A stretch of 64,000 nt of DNA, from positions 124,001-188,000 of the forward strand of contig CAWGLW010000006.1 of NCBI GenBank assembly GCA_963823525.1, in the 5' to 3' direction. This document shows, piece by piece, positions 17,235 through 26,585 of the stretch. The notes beneath the pieces were generated by a model. The model was not told where the DNA came from and made no database searches. It saw only the letters and a program-made list of their open reading frames with translations. Origin of the DNA: CAWGLW01 sp963823525. Its GTDB lineage: Bacteria; Pseudomonadota; Gammaproteobacteria; Steroidobacterales; Steroidobacteraceae. Each line of letters opens with the position of its first letter. The stretch's first letter is position 1. The translations under genes and the position numbers were made by a program.

Positions 17235-17292
17235 CCGACCGGACGTCGCGACCGCCGGCTGTACATTGCCACTTGCACGGCAGCCGCGCCGT

Positions 17293-18300
17293 TCAGGGAC
17301 GCAGGATGATCTTGCCGACGTTGCGCCCCTCGCCGATCAGGCGATGCGCGTCGGCCGCCTGCGCCAGTGGCAACTCGCGATCGATGACCGGGGTGATGTG
17401 GCCCTGCGCGGCCAGCGCAAAGATCTCGGTCAGGTCGGCGCGATAGAAATCGGGATGCGTGGTTTTCCAGTCAGTGACGAGATAGCCGCGCAGACCGCGC
17501 CCTGAGACAAAAATCGCCTGGGCACTCTTGCGTGGCGTCATCAGCAGGTTTCGCGCGATTTTGAGGAAACTGCGCTTGCCACCGCCGAGGCCGGACTGGA
17601 ATCCGAACAGTACGACCAACCCGCCTGGCCGCAGCGCGGCAAACGACGTCGCCGCGATCGGCCCGCCGACGCCATCGAATACCGCATCGACTCCGCCCGC
17701 AGACGCGCGCCTGACGGCCTCCGCGACATCGCCACTGCCGCGATCGATGGGGATACCCCCCAGTGCGGTGACTTGCTCGAGCCGGCCTGCGCTCGCAACG
17801 CCGTACGTTTCGATTCCGAAGTGCCTGCCGAGTTCGAGCAGCAGCGAGCCGACACCGCCGGCCGCTCCCCACACCAGCATCTTCTTGACCGAGGGCTGCG
17901 CAACACAGCGCGTCAGCATCTGCAACGCGGTCAGGCCGTTCAGCACGAGGCTGGCCGCCTGCGGGCTGCTCAGCACATCCGGAACGACCACGCAATCGGC
18001 CGCCGCAATGACCGCATAGCGCGCATACCCGCCGGTCACCGTCAATGCAGCGACCCGCGTGCCGGTCGAGAAGCCCTCGCCCGCGACCACTCGACCCACC
18101 ACCTCGTAGCCCGGCGTGAACGGAACCTTGACTCCGGGATAGAAACCCATCCTCATCACAACGTCGGCAAAAGCGACGCCGACTGCTTCGACTCGCACCA
18201 GCAGTTCGCCGGCCGCGGGCACCGGCATCGGTGCATCGACCAGCTTCAGTTGTTCGGGGCCACCGGTGGCAGTGACGTAGATTCTGGCATTGCTGTCCAT
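17293..18300 (-). CDS. Medium-chain dehydrogenase/reductase, quinone-oxidoreductase type
   Basis: 335-residue NADPH-dependent reductase of the MDR superfamily without the zinc ligands of alcohol dehydrogenases. The N-terminal catalytic domain includes VEAVGVAFADVVMRMGFYPG and PFTPGYEVVGRVVAGEG; the nucleotide domain has VWGAAGGVGSLLLELGRHFGI and VFDGVGGP. The C-terminal HRLIGEGRNVGKIILRP is typical. It probably reduces an enone or quinone. Transcribed toward the plus-strand transporter. Confidence 0.82.
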   Translation of the reverse strand: MDSNARIYVTATGGPEQLKLVDAPMPVPAAGELLVRVEAVGVAFADVVMRMGFYPGVKVPFTPGYEVVGRVVAGEGFSTGTRVAALTVTGGYARYAVIAAADCVVVPDVLSSPQAASLVLNGLTALQMLTRCVAQPSVKKMLVWGAAGGVGSLLLELGRHFGIETYGVASAGRLEQVTALGGIPIDRGSGDVAEAVRRASAGGVDAVFDGVGGPIAATSFAALRPGGLVVLFGFQSGLGGGKRSFLKIARNLLMTPRKSAQAIFVSGRGLRGYLVTDWKTTHPDFYRADLTEIFALAAQGHITPVIDRELPLAQAADAHRLIGEGRNVGKIILRP

Positions 18301-18432
18301 TGCGCGCTCCTCGGGCCTCAGTGCCCGAAGACTACGCAGGTCGTACGACCATCGGCCAGCTATTTATACCGGGCGTTCGCGGGGCACCCGTGCAGCAGTG
18401 CTGCGCACCGTGCCAGCCGGTGCGACGCCGGG

Positions 18433-18819
18433 TCAGTTGAACAAGGCATCCGTCAGTACGTCGTGAATCACCTGCGTCGCCACATCAACGAGCAGCACGC
18501 GGCCATCGATGATGACCCGTTCATAGCCGCTGTGCACCGGCGGTAACTGGCGGAGCAGGTCGTTTGGCAACTGTTGCTTCGCAATGCCCGGCGGCAGCGG
18601 CTTACCGCGGGCAAGATTCTTCGCAATACCGGGCGGCAGTCCCTTGCTCTTCTGCTTCTTCTGCTTCGCATTGCCGTCATCGCGGGAGTGCTGGGCGTAA
18701 TAGTCATGGATAATGGCGATTTCGTCCTTGCTGAAGACAACCGAGACGTCCGCCACGGCGGCAGGACCCAATGCCAGCCCGGCGACGATCAGGACGAAGG
18801 CCCGCGTGCGAAATCCCAT
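18433..18819 (-). CDS. RcnB/CigR-like small exported protein
   Basis: 128 residues with a signal peptide (first ~24, ending LGPAAVADV) and a lysine-rich middle (KQKKQKSKGLPPGIAKNLARGKPLPPGIAK) in which PPGIAK is repeated, then YERVIIDGRVLLVDVATQVIHDVL. This is the pattern of the RcnB/CigR family of periplasmic proteins. Its function in this organism is unknown. The ATG was chosen as the start of the signal peptide. Confidence 0.7.
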   Translation of the reverse strand: MGFRTRAFVLIVAGLALGPAAVADVSVVFSKDEIAIIHDYYAQHSRDDGNAKQKKQKSKGLPPGIAKNLARGKPLPPGIAKQQLPNDLLRQLPPVHSGYERVIIDGRVLLVDVATQVIHDVLTDALFN

Positions 18820-18923
18820 GGAAGTACTCCTAAGCGTGTGCCGCGACCCATATTGCAGGGCCATTGAGGTGGCTGCGTCCACCCTGGTGCATGACCGTGC
18901 CCGCAAATTGCGACCGACTTCTC

Positions 18924-19328
18924 TTATGCGGGTCGGGTTGTGTTCACCGGCGTACCCGGGCCAATGACGCCTTTCGGGTTTGGGCCGAATCGATTGGCGC
19001 CCGGCTGGCTGTCGAGGACCGTAAACACAAGTATTACGATGGCGCCGATGATCGGAATCAAATGAATCAGTACCCACCATCCGCTTCGATTCGTGTCGTG
19101 CAGCCGCCGTATCGTGACCGCAAGACTTGGGATTAATACGGCAAGCGCATAAAGGCCACTGAACAGGCCGACCTCCGTCTCCTCGCTGTACGTACCGAGG
19201 ACGACGTCCAACACACCCAGGGCCACGAGGGCGAGAACATTGAACAGGACAAAGAACCAATATTCCTTGCGACGTGCGCGTCCCTCGAAAACCGCGTACT
19301 TCCTGAGCGCTTGCGCATACCAGTTCAT
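18924..19328 (-). CDS. DUF805 membrane protein
   Basis: 134-residue protein starting MNWYAQALRKYAVFEGRARRKEYWFFVLFN, the standard beginning of DUF805, with four predicted helices and the conserved AVTIRRLHDTNRSGWW. The role of the family is not established. Only about 100 bases separate it from the RcnB-like gene downstream. Confidence 0.88.
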   Translation of the reverse strand: MNWYAQALRKYAVFEGRARRKEYWFFVLFNVLALVALGVLDVVLGTYSEETEVGLFSGLYALAVLIPSLAVTIRRLHDTNRSGWWVLIHLIPIIGAIVILVFTVLDSQPGANRFGPNPKGVIGPGTPVNTTRPA

Positions 19329-19631
19329 GTCATCTCCATATATATCGACTTCTCGTGAACCATTCTGCTAGGAAATCACCTGCAAGTGCAAAAGCGCCTG
19401 GCGCGCGATGGTCACGCAATCTGCGTTCTCAAGCTGCACTGACCAGGCAACACCCGGAGCCAGTCGAAACGATCGATCAGACCGCGGGCAGCGGCTCGCC
19501 TCCGGATACACCGGCGACGACACGGCTCGGTGGCTGATCGGCTGAGCAAGCGGTCAATACCGATCCGGCAACGGGGCGCGGTTCCGTTATGCTTGTGGAA
19601 GTCCTCTGCGCACAGCCATACGGGAACGCTC
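19329..19631. other. Intergenic stretch, nothing recognised
   Basis: About 300 bases between the divergently placed DUF805 gene and the acyl-CoA dehydrogenase. It must hold at least one promoter, but I see no clear box, repeat or small gene. Confidence 0.4.
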
Positions 19632-21431
19632 ATGTTGCTATTCGACCCGAAAACCTACGACGCATCCCGCTTTGACGACACTACCCGGCGGGCATTGCTT
19701 GCGGTACGCGATTTCTTCGAGTCCAAGGGCCACGCCAGCCTGAAACAGGAATTTCACCACGCCGTCTGGTACGAGGACTTCCTCGCCATGCTGGCACGGG
19801 AGGGCATCTTCGCGACCTTCGGCACGTCGGCCGAGGTCGGCCGGCTGATCGATGCCGGCCAGGGTGGAACGAGAGCCCGCTGGGACACGGCCCGCAATAA
19901 CGATCTGAACGAACTACTGGCCTGGTACTCGCTCGAGCACTGGTATGCCTGGCAGGTCACGGTGCTGGGCCTGGGGCCGGTGTGGATGAGTGAGAATCAG
20001 CAGGCGAAAGCGCTGGTCGGCCGGCTGCTCGCTGAGGGCGGACTGTTCGGTTTCGGGCTGTCCGAGCGTGAGCACGGCGCGGACATCTACTCCACCGACA
20101 TGGTGCTGGTACCGGACGGCGCAGGCTGGCGGGCCAGCGGCGAGAAATACTACATCGGCAACGGCAACTGCGCAGCCCGAGTCGCGGTGTTCGGCAGAGT
20201 ACAGAAGGCCGAGGGTGCTTCCGCGAACCCGGCCGACGATTACCTGTTTTTCCTTGCCGATCCTGCCCACCCGGGCTACCACCTGGTGCAGAACGTCATT
20301 CACGGCCAGATGTACGTCTCTGAGTTCCGCCTCGAGGACTATCCCGTCACGCCAGAGGACGTACTGCACAGCGGCAAGGCCGCGTGGGATGCGGCGCTGG
20401 CCACCGTCAATGTCGGCAAGGTGCAACTCGCCTGGGCCAGCATCGGCATCGCCGAGCATGCCTTCGTCGAAGCGCTGCAGCACGCAGGGCGCCGCGTACT
20501 CTACGGCATGCGCGTCACTGACTTCCCGCATGTCCGCCGGCTGGTCGCCGATGCCTATGCAAGATTACTGGCGATGAAACTCTACAGCGCGCGCTGCTCG
20601 GACTACGAGCGCGCGGCGTCGGCCGACGACCGGCGCTACCTGCTGTTCAACCCGATCGCCAAGATGAAGGTGACCAGCGAGGGCGAGCGCGTCATCGATC
20701 TGCTGTGGGAGGTCATCGCGGCCAGGGGCTTCGAGAAGGACACCTATTTTGAGCAGGCCACGAGCCACATTCGCACCCTGCCCAAGCTCGAGGGGACGGT
20801 GCACGTAAACCTCGCGCTGGTGCTGAAGTTCCTGCCCGCCTACGCCGCCGCGGCCGCCGGCTGCGCCGTCGACTACCCCAGCGTGCCGGTGCACCTCGAA
20901 CCCACGGACGATGCGTTCCTGTTCGCGCAGGGAGCAGCGAGCGGCCTGTCGCATATCGGCTTCCAGGACTGGCGGCCCGCGTTCGCACGCTTTGAGCATC
21001 TGCCGAACGTCAAGACGTTCCTCGGTCAGGTCGAGCGCTTCGGGCAAATGATGGCCACGGCGGGCCCAAAGGGCAAACAAGGCAAGGATCTCGACTTTCT
21101 GCTGACCGTTGGCCAGATCTTCACGCAGATTGTCTACGCGCAGCTAACCGCGGAGGCTGCCGCGCTCTCGATCGATGGTGCACCGAACGGTCAGCGCGAG
21201 GGCACGGCTGCCGCCTGTGCGGGCCTGAGCGAGGCGCACGTCGACCGGATGTTCGCCGTATTCGTTCAGGATATCAGCGAATACGCGGTTGCACTGCATG
21301 GACAGGCGTCGGCCACCGCCGACCAGCAGGCCGGCGCACTCGCACTGATTCGCCGGCCGCGCACCGATCCTGAGACCGCGAAGATGCTGCACGAGGAGCT
21401 GCTCGCCTGCACGCGGCAGGTCGGGACATAA
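19632..21431 (+). CDS. Acyl-CoA dehydrogenase, large form
   Basis: FAD enzyme that introduces a double bond into an acyl-CoA. At 599 residues it is longer than the usual 380-400 because of an extended C-terminal domain. Visible: the FAD/substrate segment GLFGFGLSEREHGADIYSTDM, and TSHIRTLPKLEGTVHVNLAL, where the Glu in LEGT stands at the place of the catalytic base. The substrate is unknown; its proximity to BadH/BadI and a 3-hydroxyacyl-CoA dehydrogenase suggests a role in the same type of acyl-CoA breakdown. The ATG chosen begins the recognisable protein. The next gene starts 15 bases after its stop. Confidence 0.82.
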   Translation: MLLFDPKTYDASRFDDTTRRALLAVRDFFESKGHASLKQEFHHAVWYEDFLAMLAREGIFATFGTSAEVGRLIDAGQGGTRARWDTARNNDLNELLAWYSLEHWYAWQVTVLGLGPVWMSENQQAKALVGRLLAEGGLFGFGLSEREHGADIYSTDMVLVPDGAGWRASGEKYYIGNGNCAARVAVFGRVQKAEGASANPADDYLFFLADPAHPGYHLVQNVIHGQMYVSEFRLEDYPVTPEDVLHSGKAAWDAALATVNVGKVQLAWASIGIAEHAFVEALQHAGRRVLYGMRVTDFPHVRRLVADAYARLLAMKLYSARCSDYERAASADDRRYLLFNPIAKMKVTSEGERVIDLLWEVIAARGFEKDTYFEQATSHIRTLPKLEGTVHVNLALVLKFLPAYAAAAAGCAVDYPSVPVHLEPTDDAFLFAQGAASGLSHIGFQDWRPAFARFEHLPNVKTFLGQVERFGQMMATAGPKGKQGKDLDFLLTVGQIFTQIVYAQLTAEAAALSIDGAPNGQREGTAAACAGLSEAHVDRMFAVFVQDISEYAVALHGQASATADQQAGALALIRRPRTDPETAKMLHEELLACTRQVGT

Positions 21432-21446
21432 GCGCTCCGGCCTGAG

Positions 21447-22220
21447 TTGACCCTCAACGTGCTCATCGCTTACACGCGCGCCGTGAGCCCGAGGCTCGTC
21501 GAGTGCGAACTCACTCATCTCGAGCGACAGCCGATCGACGTCGCGGCCGCGGCCAGGGAGCACAAAGCCTACGCGGCGCTGCTGACGCAGATGGGCGTCG
21601 ATGTGCGGCAGCTGCCGGCCGCGCCGGATTTGCCGGACGGAGTGTTCGTCGAAGACACCGCAGTCGTGCTCGAGGAGATCGCAATCATCACTCGTCCCGG
21701 GGCTTCGTCCCGGCGTCCGGAGACGCGCACCGTCCAGGCAGCGCTTGCCGCGCACCGTCCGTTGATTCACATCCGCAGCCCCGCCACGCTGGACGGTGGC
21801 GATGTACTCGTCGCCGGTCGGCGCGTTTTCGTCGGTCTTTCCTCGCGCAGCAACGACGCGGCCGTGGAACAGCTCGCCGACGGCCTGCGGCCGTTCGGTT
21901 ACGAAGTGATACCGGTCGGGTTCACGGGTTGCCTGCACCTTAAGTCCGCCGTCACCCAGGTCGCGGACGACCGCTTGCTGCTCAACCCGCAATGGGTGGA
22001 CGCCTCGGTGTTCAAAGGCTATCGCGTCATCTGCGTCGACCCTGGCGAACCCCACGGCGCCAACGTGCTGCGAGTCGGCGATTCTCTGATTCATCCGCAG
22101 CACCACACGCAGACTCGCCGGCGGCTGGAAGCCGGAGGGCTGCGCGTTGCACCCATCGCAATGACGGAACTCGCCAAGGCCGAGGCGGGGGTCACGTGCT
22201 GCAGCCTGATGAGTCGCTGA
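21447..22220 (+). CDS. Dimethylargininase-like (DDAH) hydrolase
   Basis: Amidinotransferase-fold enzyme that hydrolyses methylated arginine or a related guanidino compound to citrulline. Motifs: DGVFVEDTAVVLEEIAIITRPGA, the HIRSPATLDGGDVLVAGRRVFVG core, catalytic His in GCLHLKSAVTQV and a Cys pair (VTCCSLMSR) at the extreme C-terminus where the nucleophile sits. The likely start is TTG (21447), with GTG five codons later as an alternative. It appears co-transcribed with the acyl-CoA dehydrogenase, an unexpected partner. Confidence 0.82.
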   Translation: MTLNVLIAYTRAVSPRLVECELTHLERQPIDVAAAAREHKAYAALLTQMGVDVRQLPAAPDLPDGVFVEDTAVVLEEIAIITRPGASSRRPETRTVQAALAAHRPLIHIRSPATLDGGDVLVAGRRVFVGLSSRSNDAAVEQLADGLRPFGYEVIPVGFTGCLHLKSAVTQVADDRLLLNPQWVDASVFKGYRVICVDPGEPHGANVLRVGDSLIHPQHHTQTRRRLEAGGLRVAPIAMTELAKAEAGVTCCSLMSR

Positions 22221-22261
22221 TTACGATCCTCAAGAGGAGCCGGGCTGATTGGCGAATTCTG

Positions 22262-22396
22262 ATGCTGGTGGTCGGCATCAACATCGCGCTATGGTTCGTG
22301 GAGAAATGTGAGGACTACAAGGACGCTGGAGCCACTCACCCGCGCCCGACGGTATATGAGCACGAAATCACTCCTCAGCGAGACCACGCGCCATGA
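22262..22396 (+). CDS. Possible 44-residue membrane peptide overlapping the next gene
   Basis: A short reading frame beginning MLVVGINIALWFVEKCED with one hydrophobic stretch and a hydrophilic tail. Its TGA overlaps the ATG of the 3-hydroxyacyl-CoA dehydrogenase gene (ATGA), as in translationally coupled genes. No strong ribosome-binding site is visible, and I do not recognise the sequence, so this may be chance. Confidence 0.3.
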   Translation: MLVVGINIALWFVEKCEDYKDAGATHPRPTVYEHEITPQRDHAP

Positions 22397-23349
22397 CTGA
22401 CAGCAACATCAAGCAGGTGACCGTGCTCGGCGCCGGCGTTCTCGGCGGCCAGATCGGCTGGCACAGCGCGTTCAAGGGAAAATCCGTCGTGATTTACGAC
22501 CCGTTCCCGGAAGCCCTGCGGAAGGCCGAAGCGGCGCATGCCACCTACGCTCACATCTATCAGCAGGAACTCGGTGCCCGCGACGCGGATATCGCGCAGA
22601 CCCGCGGGCGGCTCCGCTACGTCGGTGACCTGCGAACGGCCGTGGCCGAAGCGGATCTGGTGATTGAGGCAGTGCCCGAAGTACCCGAGGTCAAGACAGC
22701 GGTCTACCAGGAAATGGCTGGCCTGCTGCCCGCGCATACGCTGATTGCGACGAATTCCTCGACCCTTCTGCCGCGGGACTTCGCCGAAGCCACCGGACGG
22801 CCCGAGAAGTACTGTGCGTTACATTTCGCGAACCTGATCTGGGCGCTCAACGTGGTCGAAATCATGGCGCATCCGGGCACGACCCGGGAGACGCTGACGG
22901 CCATCACGCATTTCGCGATCGAGATCGGGCAGGTGCCGATTGCCGTGCAGAAGGAGCAGAACGGCTACGTACTGAACTCCTGGTTCGTGCCGCTGCTCTC
23001 GGCCGGTATTGCGCTGGTCGCGAACGGTGTCGCCACGCCCGAAGACGTGGACCGTACGTTCATGATTGCCAACCGTTGCGCCACGGGCCCCTGCGGCATG
23101 CTGGACATCGTGGGAATGAAGACGGCCTATGACGTCTCCTCCTACTGGGGGACGGTCCGGAACGACGCCCAGATGCTGAAGAACGCGGCCTTCATCAAGG
23201 CGCATTACCTGGACAGAGGTCTGCAGGGGATGATGGGTGGCGAAGGCATCTACAAGTACCCGAATCCGGCCTACGCGGCGCCTGACTTCCTCGCCGTGCC
23301 GGATCCTTCAGCGGTGCCGGAACTCGTGGCTCGCGCGATGCTGAAATAA
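22393..23349 (+). CDS. 3-hydroxyacyl-CoA dehydrogenase
   Basis: NAD-dependent enzyme that oxidises 3-hydroxyacyl-CoA to 3-ketoacyl-CoA. The Rossmann motif VLGAGVLGGQIGWHSAFKG starts at residue 10, followed by VIEAVPEVPEVKTAVYQEM, TNSSTLLPRDFAE, HFANLIWALNVVEIMAHPGT and the C-terminal domain with the conserved NGYVLNSWFVPLL. At 318 residues it is a stand-alone enzyme, not a FadB fusion. Downstream of the acyl-CoA dehydrogenase and DDAH genes in the same direction. Confidence 0.85.
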   Translation: MTDSNIKQVTVLGAGVLGGQIGWHSAFKGKSVVIYDPFPEALRKAEAAHATYAHIYQQELGARDADIAQTRGRLRYVGDLRTAVAEADLVIEAVPEVPEVKTAVYQEMAGLLPAHTLIATNSSTLLPRDFAEATGRPEKYCALHFANLIWALNVVEIMAHPGTTRETLTAITHFAIEIGQVPIAVQKEQNGYVLNSWFVPLLSAGIALVANGVATPEDVDRTFMIANRCATGPCGMLDIVGMKTAYDVSSYWGTVRNDAQMLKNAAFIKAHYLDRGLQGMMGGEGIYKYPNPAYAAPDFLAVPDPSAVPELVARAMLK

Positions 23350-23492
23350 TGTTCGTGTTGTGCGGCATTTTTCGATGGCCGCGGTCTGTTCGCCAGAACT
23401 TCAGCAGCAAAGGCTCGGGCTAGAAGTCGTCCGTACGCATTGATGCGGCGCCTGCGACGCGCGTCGGCCGCGTTGGCGACGGCGCCCACCTT

Positions 23493-24197
23493 CTATGCCT
23501 TACGCTTTTTCCTGTTCGATAGTCTTCTCGCCGGCGCGACTTCGCCTTCAAGAACAACACCCGCAGGCGGTCTGAACAGCGACTTCGCGGTGCGGCCCAC
23601 CAGCCGGCAGACCATGGCATCGAGCGAACCGCCAACCACCCCGCCCAGGATGGGCACGGCTCTTGGAAACTTGAGCACCACCCGCTGCCCCACCGTGGTC
23701 AGCATGCGGGCCCCGATCCGCTTGTTGATCTCGACCAGCGCCCGACCGGGAATCTGCTCCACGGCATGCCGGGAAATCGTGCCATCGACCTTCAGGCCGA
23801 GGTCCTTCATGGCTTCCTTCGCAACGTCGCCGGCCAGGCTGAGCAGAATCTCGGTCTTCACCCGTTCCGAGCCGAGTTCCTGCCCGTAGATGCAAGCGAT
23901 CGCGCCGGCCATCCGTGCCTGCAGCACCCATGAAGCCGCGAGCGCCGCGGGAATCGCGACGGGAAACGTCACGAGCCCGCCCAGCCCGGTCACAAACCCG
24001 GTCGTGAAGTTCTTGCGGGCCTCTCGCCGGATCAGCGCATTGACCCGCTGATCGTCATCGCGGAAGCCCGGATTGCCGAGGTACTCGGCGGCGAGGTCTT
24101 CGGCGCTCGACAGCGGGCCCATGCCGTTGAGCCCGGCCTCGAGCAGGTAGTTTGCGAGCTGGCTCGCCGTGGTGTCTTCGTTAAAGCGTTCGTCCAT
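23493..24197 (-). CDS. EcsC-family protein
   Basis: 234 residues with the EcsC core TTGFVTGLGGLVTFPVAIPAALAASWVLQARMAGAIACIYG, a hydrophobic region likely to associate with membranes, and a basic C-terminal tail (SNRKKRKA). The family is named after a Bacillus protein linked to ABC transport; its biochemical role is unknown. The ATG beginning MDERFNEDTT was preferred over an upstream codon. Confidence 0.8.
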   Translation of the reverse strand: MDERFNEDTTASQLANYLLEAGLNGMGPLSSAEDLAAEYLGNPGFRDDDQRVNALIRREARKNFTTGFVTGLGGLVTFPVAIPAALAASWVLQARMAGAIACIYGQELGSERVKTEILLSLAGDVAKEAMKDLGLKVDGTISRHAVEQIPGRALVEINKRIGARMLTTVGQRVVLKFPRAVPILGGVVGGSLDAMVCRLVGRTAKSLFRPPAGVVLEGEVAPARRLSNRKKRKA

Positions 24198-24319
24198 AAC
24201 CTGTTCTTTGCCCGCCAACACAGGCTGCCGCACCGAATGAAGGCAATACGCGGCCCGCTCGCGTCCCGGTGATTGTACCGGGCGTGCTGCCCGCGCAGCT
24301 CGTTGATGAACGCAGCGCG

Positions 24320-24412
24320 CTACTTCTTCGCCTTCTTGGCCTCTTTCTTTTCCTTCTTGGTTTTGGCCGGTTTCTTCTTCGTTTCTTTCTTCCGATCCAT
24401 GCCCTTGCTCAT
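24320..24412 (-). CDS. Lysine-rich 30-residue peptide
   Basis: Reads MSKGMDRKKETKKKPAKTKK and ends with further KEKKEAKK-type repeats; half of the residues are Lys. Similar tiny proteins starting MSKGMD-KK-KKKPAKT occur in other proteobacteria as far as I recall, always as hypotheticals. A GAGGAAA sequence precedes the ATG. The strong charge suggests binding to nucleic acid or ribosomes. Its existence is supported by composition and start, not by homology that I can check here. Confidence 0.55.
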   Translation of the reverse strand: MSKGMDRKKETKKKPAKTKKEKKEAKKAKK

Positions 24413-24529
24413 GACAGTTTCCTCGTTGGCGGGCTGACGACAGCCTTACAGCCTACTCCTGGCCGTTGCCGTTGAGGAGTGCCCTGATACCCTGGCCGGC
24501 GTCGCTCAAGCCCTGCCGGGCCTGCTAGG

Positions 24530-25051
24530 ATGCCGGTCGTGATCAGAGCGTTGCTGAATCGGGCCCGGTTTATCGTACTCATCGCAGTCGCGGGCTCCGT
24601 GCTGGCGTCGTTGGCGCTGATCGTCTACGGGGGCGTCGAGGCCGTCACTCTGGTGATCGACACGATCCGCAGCGCGAGCGTGAGTGCCAAGGGTGCCAAG
24701 ATGCTGTCGCTCGCGCTCATCGAAATCGTCGACCTGTTTCTGCTCGGCACCGTGTTCCTGATTATCGCGCTCGGGCTCTACGAGCTGTTCATCAGCGATG
24801 ACCTGAAGCTTCCGAGCTGGCTGGTCATCCGTACGCTGGACGACCTGAAGCACAAGCTGATCGGCGTAGTGATCGTCGTCATGGCCGTCCTGTTTCTCGG
24901 CCAGGTGGTGACCTGGGACGGCGAGCGCGATCTGCTGGGCTTTGGTGCGGCAATTGCGCTGGTGATTGCGGCCCTGACATGGTTCCTGAGTACCGCGGTC
25001 AAGAAAAAGCCCACCGAGCGGAAGGTCGAAGCCGACACGCGCGCGGACTGA
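24530..25051 (+). CDS. YqhA-family (UPF0114) membrane protein
   Basis: 173 residues with three or four predicted helices and the family pattern FIVLIAVAGSVLASLALIVYGG, then LLGTVFLIIALGLYELFI and LDDLKHKLIGVVIVVMAVLFLGQ. The family is widespread and uncharacterised. It is transcribed alone, divergent from the Lys-rich peptide gene. Confidence 0.85.
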   Translation: MPVVIRALLNRARFIVLIAVAGSVLASLALIVYGGVEAVTLVIDTIRSASVSAKGAKMLSLALIEIVDLFLLGTVFLIIALGLYELFISDDLKLPSWLVIRTLDDLKHKLIGVVIVVMAVLFLGQVVTWDGERDLLGFGAAIALVIAALTWFLSTAVKKKPTERKVEADTRAD

Positions 25052-25108
25052 CCGATCGATCGCAACGCCGTCAACCCCCGGAGTGCAGCTGCACGGTGAC
25101 GCCCGGCC

Positions 25109-25990
25109 TCATCGGGCACGCCGCAGCATCAGGACATTGCCGGCCACGGCCAGCGCCGCGCCGGTGAGCGTCAGCACATCCGGACGAAAGGCCTCGAACA
25201 CCATCGAGACCGTCAGCGCGAGTAACGGCTGCATGACACCGATCGAACCCGTGGGCCCCGGCCCGATGCGCTCCTGCAGCGTCAGGAAGCAGGCAAACGC
25301 GAGCACCGACCCGGCCAGCGACAGGTAAAGCAGCGAGGCCCACCAGGAAAAGACCGCGGGCAACGTGAAACTCTGCCCCTGAAGCAACGCGACGAGCGTA
25401 CAAAGGGCGGCGCCGTACAGCATCGCGAAGCCCATCGATGGCCAGAACGGCAGGTTGTGTGCGCGGTTGCGCCAGGCGGTCAGGCTGCCCACGGCCGAGA
25501 ACAGCACCGCGGTCAAGGTGAACAGGGCGCCGATACCCGCCTCGTGGCTTCCTGCGGCTTTACCGAACTCGGGCCAGAAGATCAGCACGACGCCGGCAAG
25601 ACCCAGCAGCCCACCCAGGACAAATCGCGCCGTCACGCGATGGCCGTACAGCGCCTGGGCGCCGAGCCCGGTGACCAGCGGTGAGGCTGAAAAGCCCACT
25701 GCCACGAGACCGGAGACCACGTAGTGCTCCGCGTAGTACACGCAGATGTATGAGACGCCGTAAAGGAAGCAGCCCTGCAGTGCGAACAGCCTGTGCTCGC
25801 GCAAAGTGAAACGAAGTCTCATGCTCCGGGCCGCGGACAGCCCGAGCACTACGGAACCGGCAAGCGCGAAGCGAAACGCCACACTGACGGCCGGTGCCGT
25901 GTGATGGATCTGGAACGTGATGGCATACCAGGTCGTGCCCCAGACGAGCACACAGATCGAGAACAGTTGCCAGTTCTTGAGTCGATCCAT
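25109..25990 (-). CDS. DMT-family (EamA) membrane transporter
   Basis: 293 residues and ten predicted helices in two EamA repeats. It begins MDRLKNWQLFSICVLVWGTTWYAITF, typical of this group, with the second repeat containing LAGSVLAFACFLTLQERIGPGPTGSIGVMQPLLALTVSMVFE. Substrate unknown. It is followed after 15 bases upstream by another membrane gene, suggesting an operon with it. Confidence 0.85.
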   Translation of the reverse strand: MDRLKNWQLFSICVLVWGTTWYAITFQIHHTAPAVSVAFRFALAGSVVLGLSAARSMRLRFTLREHRLFALQGCFLYGVSYICVYYAEHYVVSGLVAVGFSASPLVTGLGAQALYGHRVTARFVLGGLLGLAGVVLIFWPEFGKAAGSHEAGIGALFTLTAVLFSAVGSLTAWRNRAHNLPFWPSMGFAMLYGAALCTLVALLQGQSFTLPAVFSWWASLLYLSLAGSVLAFACFLTLQERIGPGPTGSIGVMQPLLALTVSMVFEAFRPDVLTLTGAALAVAGNVLMLRRAR

Positions 25991-26004
25991 GGCCGCTCAG
26001 TCCG

Positions 26005-26508
26005 TCACCGGTCCGGCCGCTGGCGATCATCAGCCCCAGCGGACGGGGCTGGCCGGGTGCCGCCGGCCCTGCGCCGAAACGCCAGCACGACGCACCACGC
26101 ACCGACGCCACCGAGGAACAGGATCACCTGCACATCGACGAGTGTCGGGCGACGTGCCTTCAGGATCACTGCAGCCATGAGCGCGGTGATGACGATCAGC
26201 CCGGCGCCGATCGCGAACCAGGCCGGTCGAGAGAACAGGCTCGAAGCCCGCCCTGTGCGCCGGAACACGAGGCGATACCCGGCCTGCCAGCACATCCCGC
26301 ACAGCGCAGTCAGCACCAACGCGTAGATCAAAGTCGAACTGTTCAGCGCCTGGCCAGCGCCTGCGTGGGCAAAGAAATCGTACAGACCGTAGCCGAGCAC
26401 GGCCGTCAGCGCTGCGGCGGCAGCCAGCATCACGATACCGGCGATGCGCGCCCAGATCGAGGCGACCGGTTCAAGGTACGGGTTCGTCAAGGTCTCTCGA
26501 TCTTGCAC
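26005..26508 (-). CDS. Hypothetical four-helix membrane protein
   Basis: 167 residues, not recognised. Four hydrophobic segments are visible (IAGIVMLAAAAALTAVLGYG, STLIYALVLTALCGMCWQAG, PAWFAIGAGLIVITALMAAVI, VQVILFLGGVGAWCVVLAF) with a hydrophilic C-terminal tail. The start ATG gives MQDRETLTNPYLEPVASIW. Directly upstream of the EamA gene in the same direction. Confidence 0.65.
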   Translation of the reverse strand: MQDRETLTNPYLEPVASIWARIAGIVMLAAAAALTAVLGYGLYDFFAHAGAGQALNSSTLIYALVLTALCGMCWQAGYRLVFRRTGRASSLFSRPAWFAIGAGLIVITALMAAVILKARRPTLVDVQVILFLGGVGAWCVVLAFRRRAGGTRPAPSAGADDRQRPDR

Positions 26509-26585
26509 ACGGCCTGTGACCTGGCGGCAAGGCCAGGCGCAAACGGATCAGCACGGCCCTCAGGCCGGGTCGCTGATTGCTTTCG

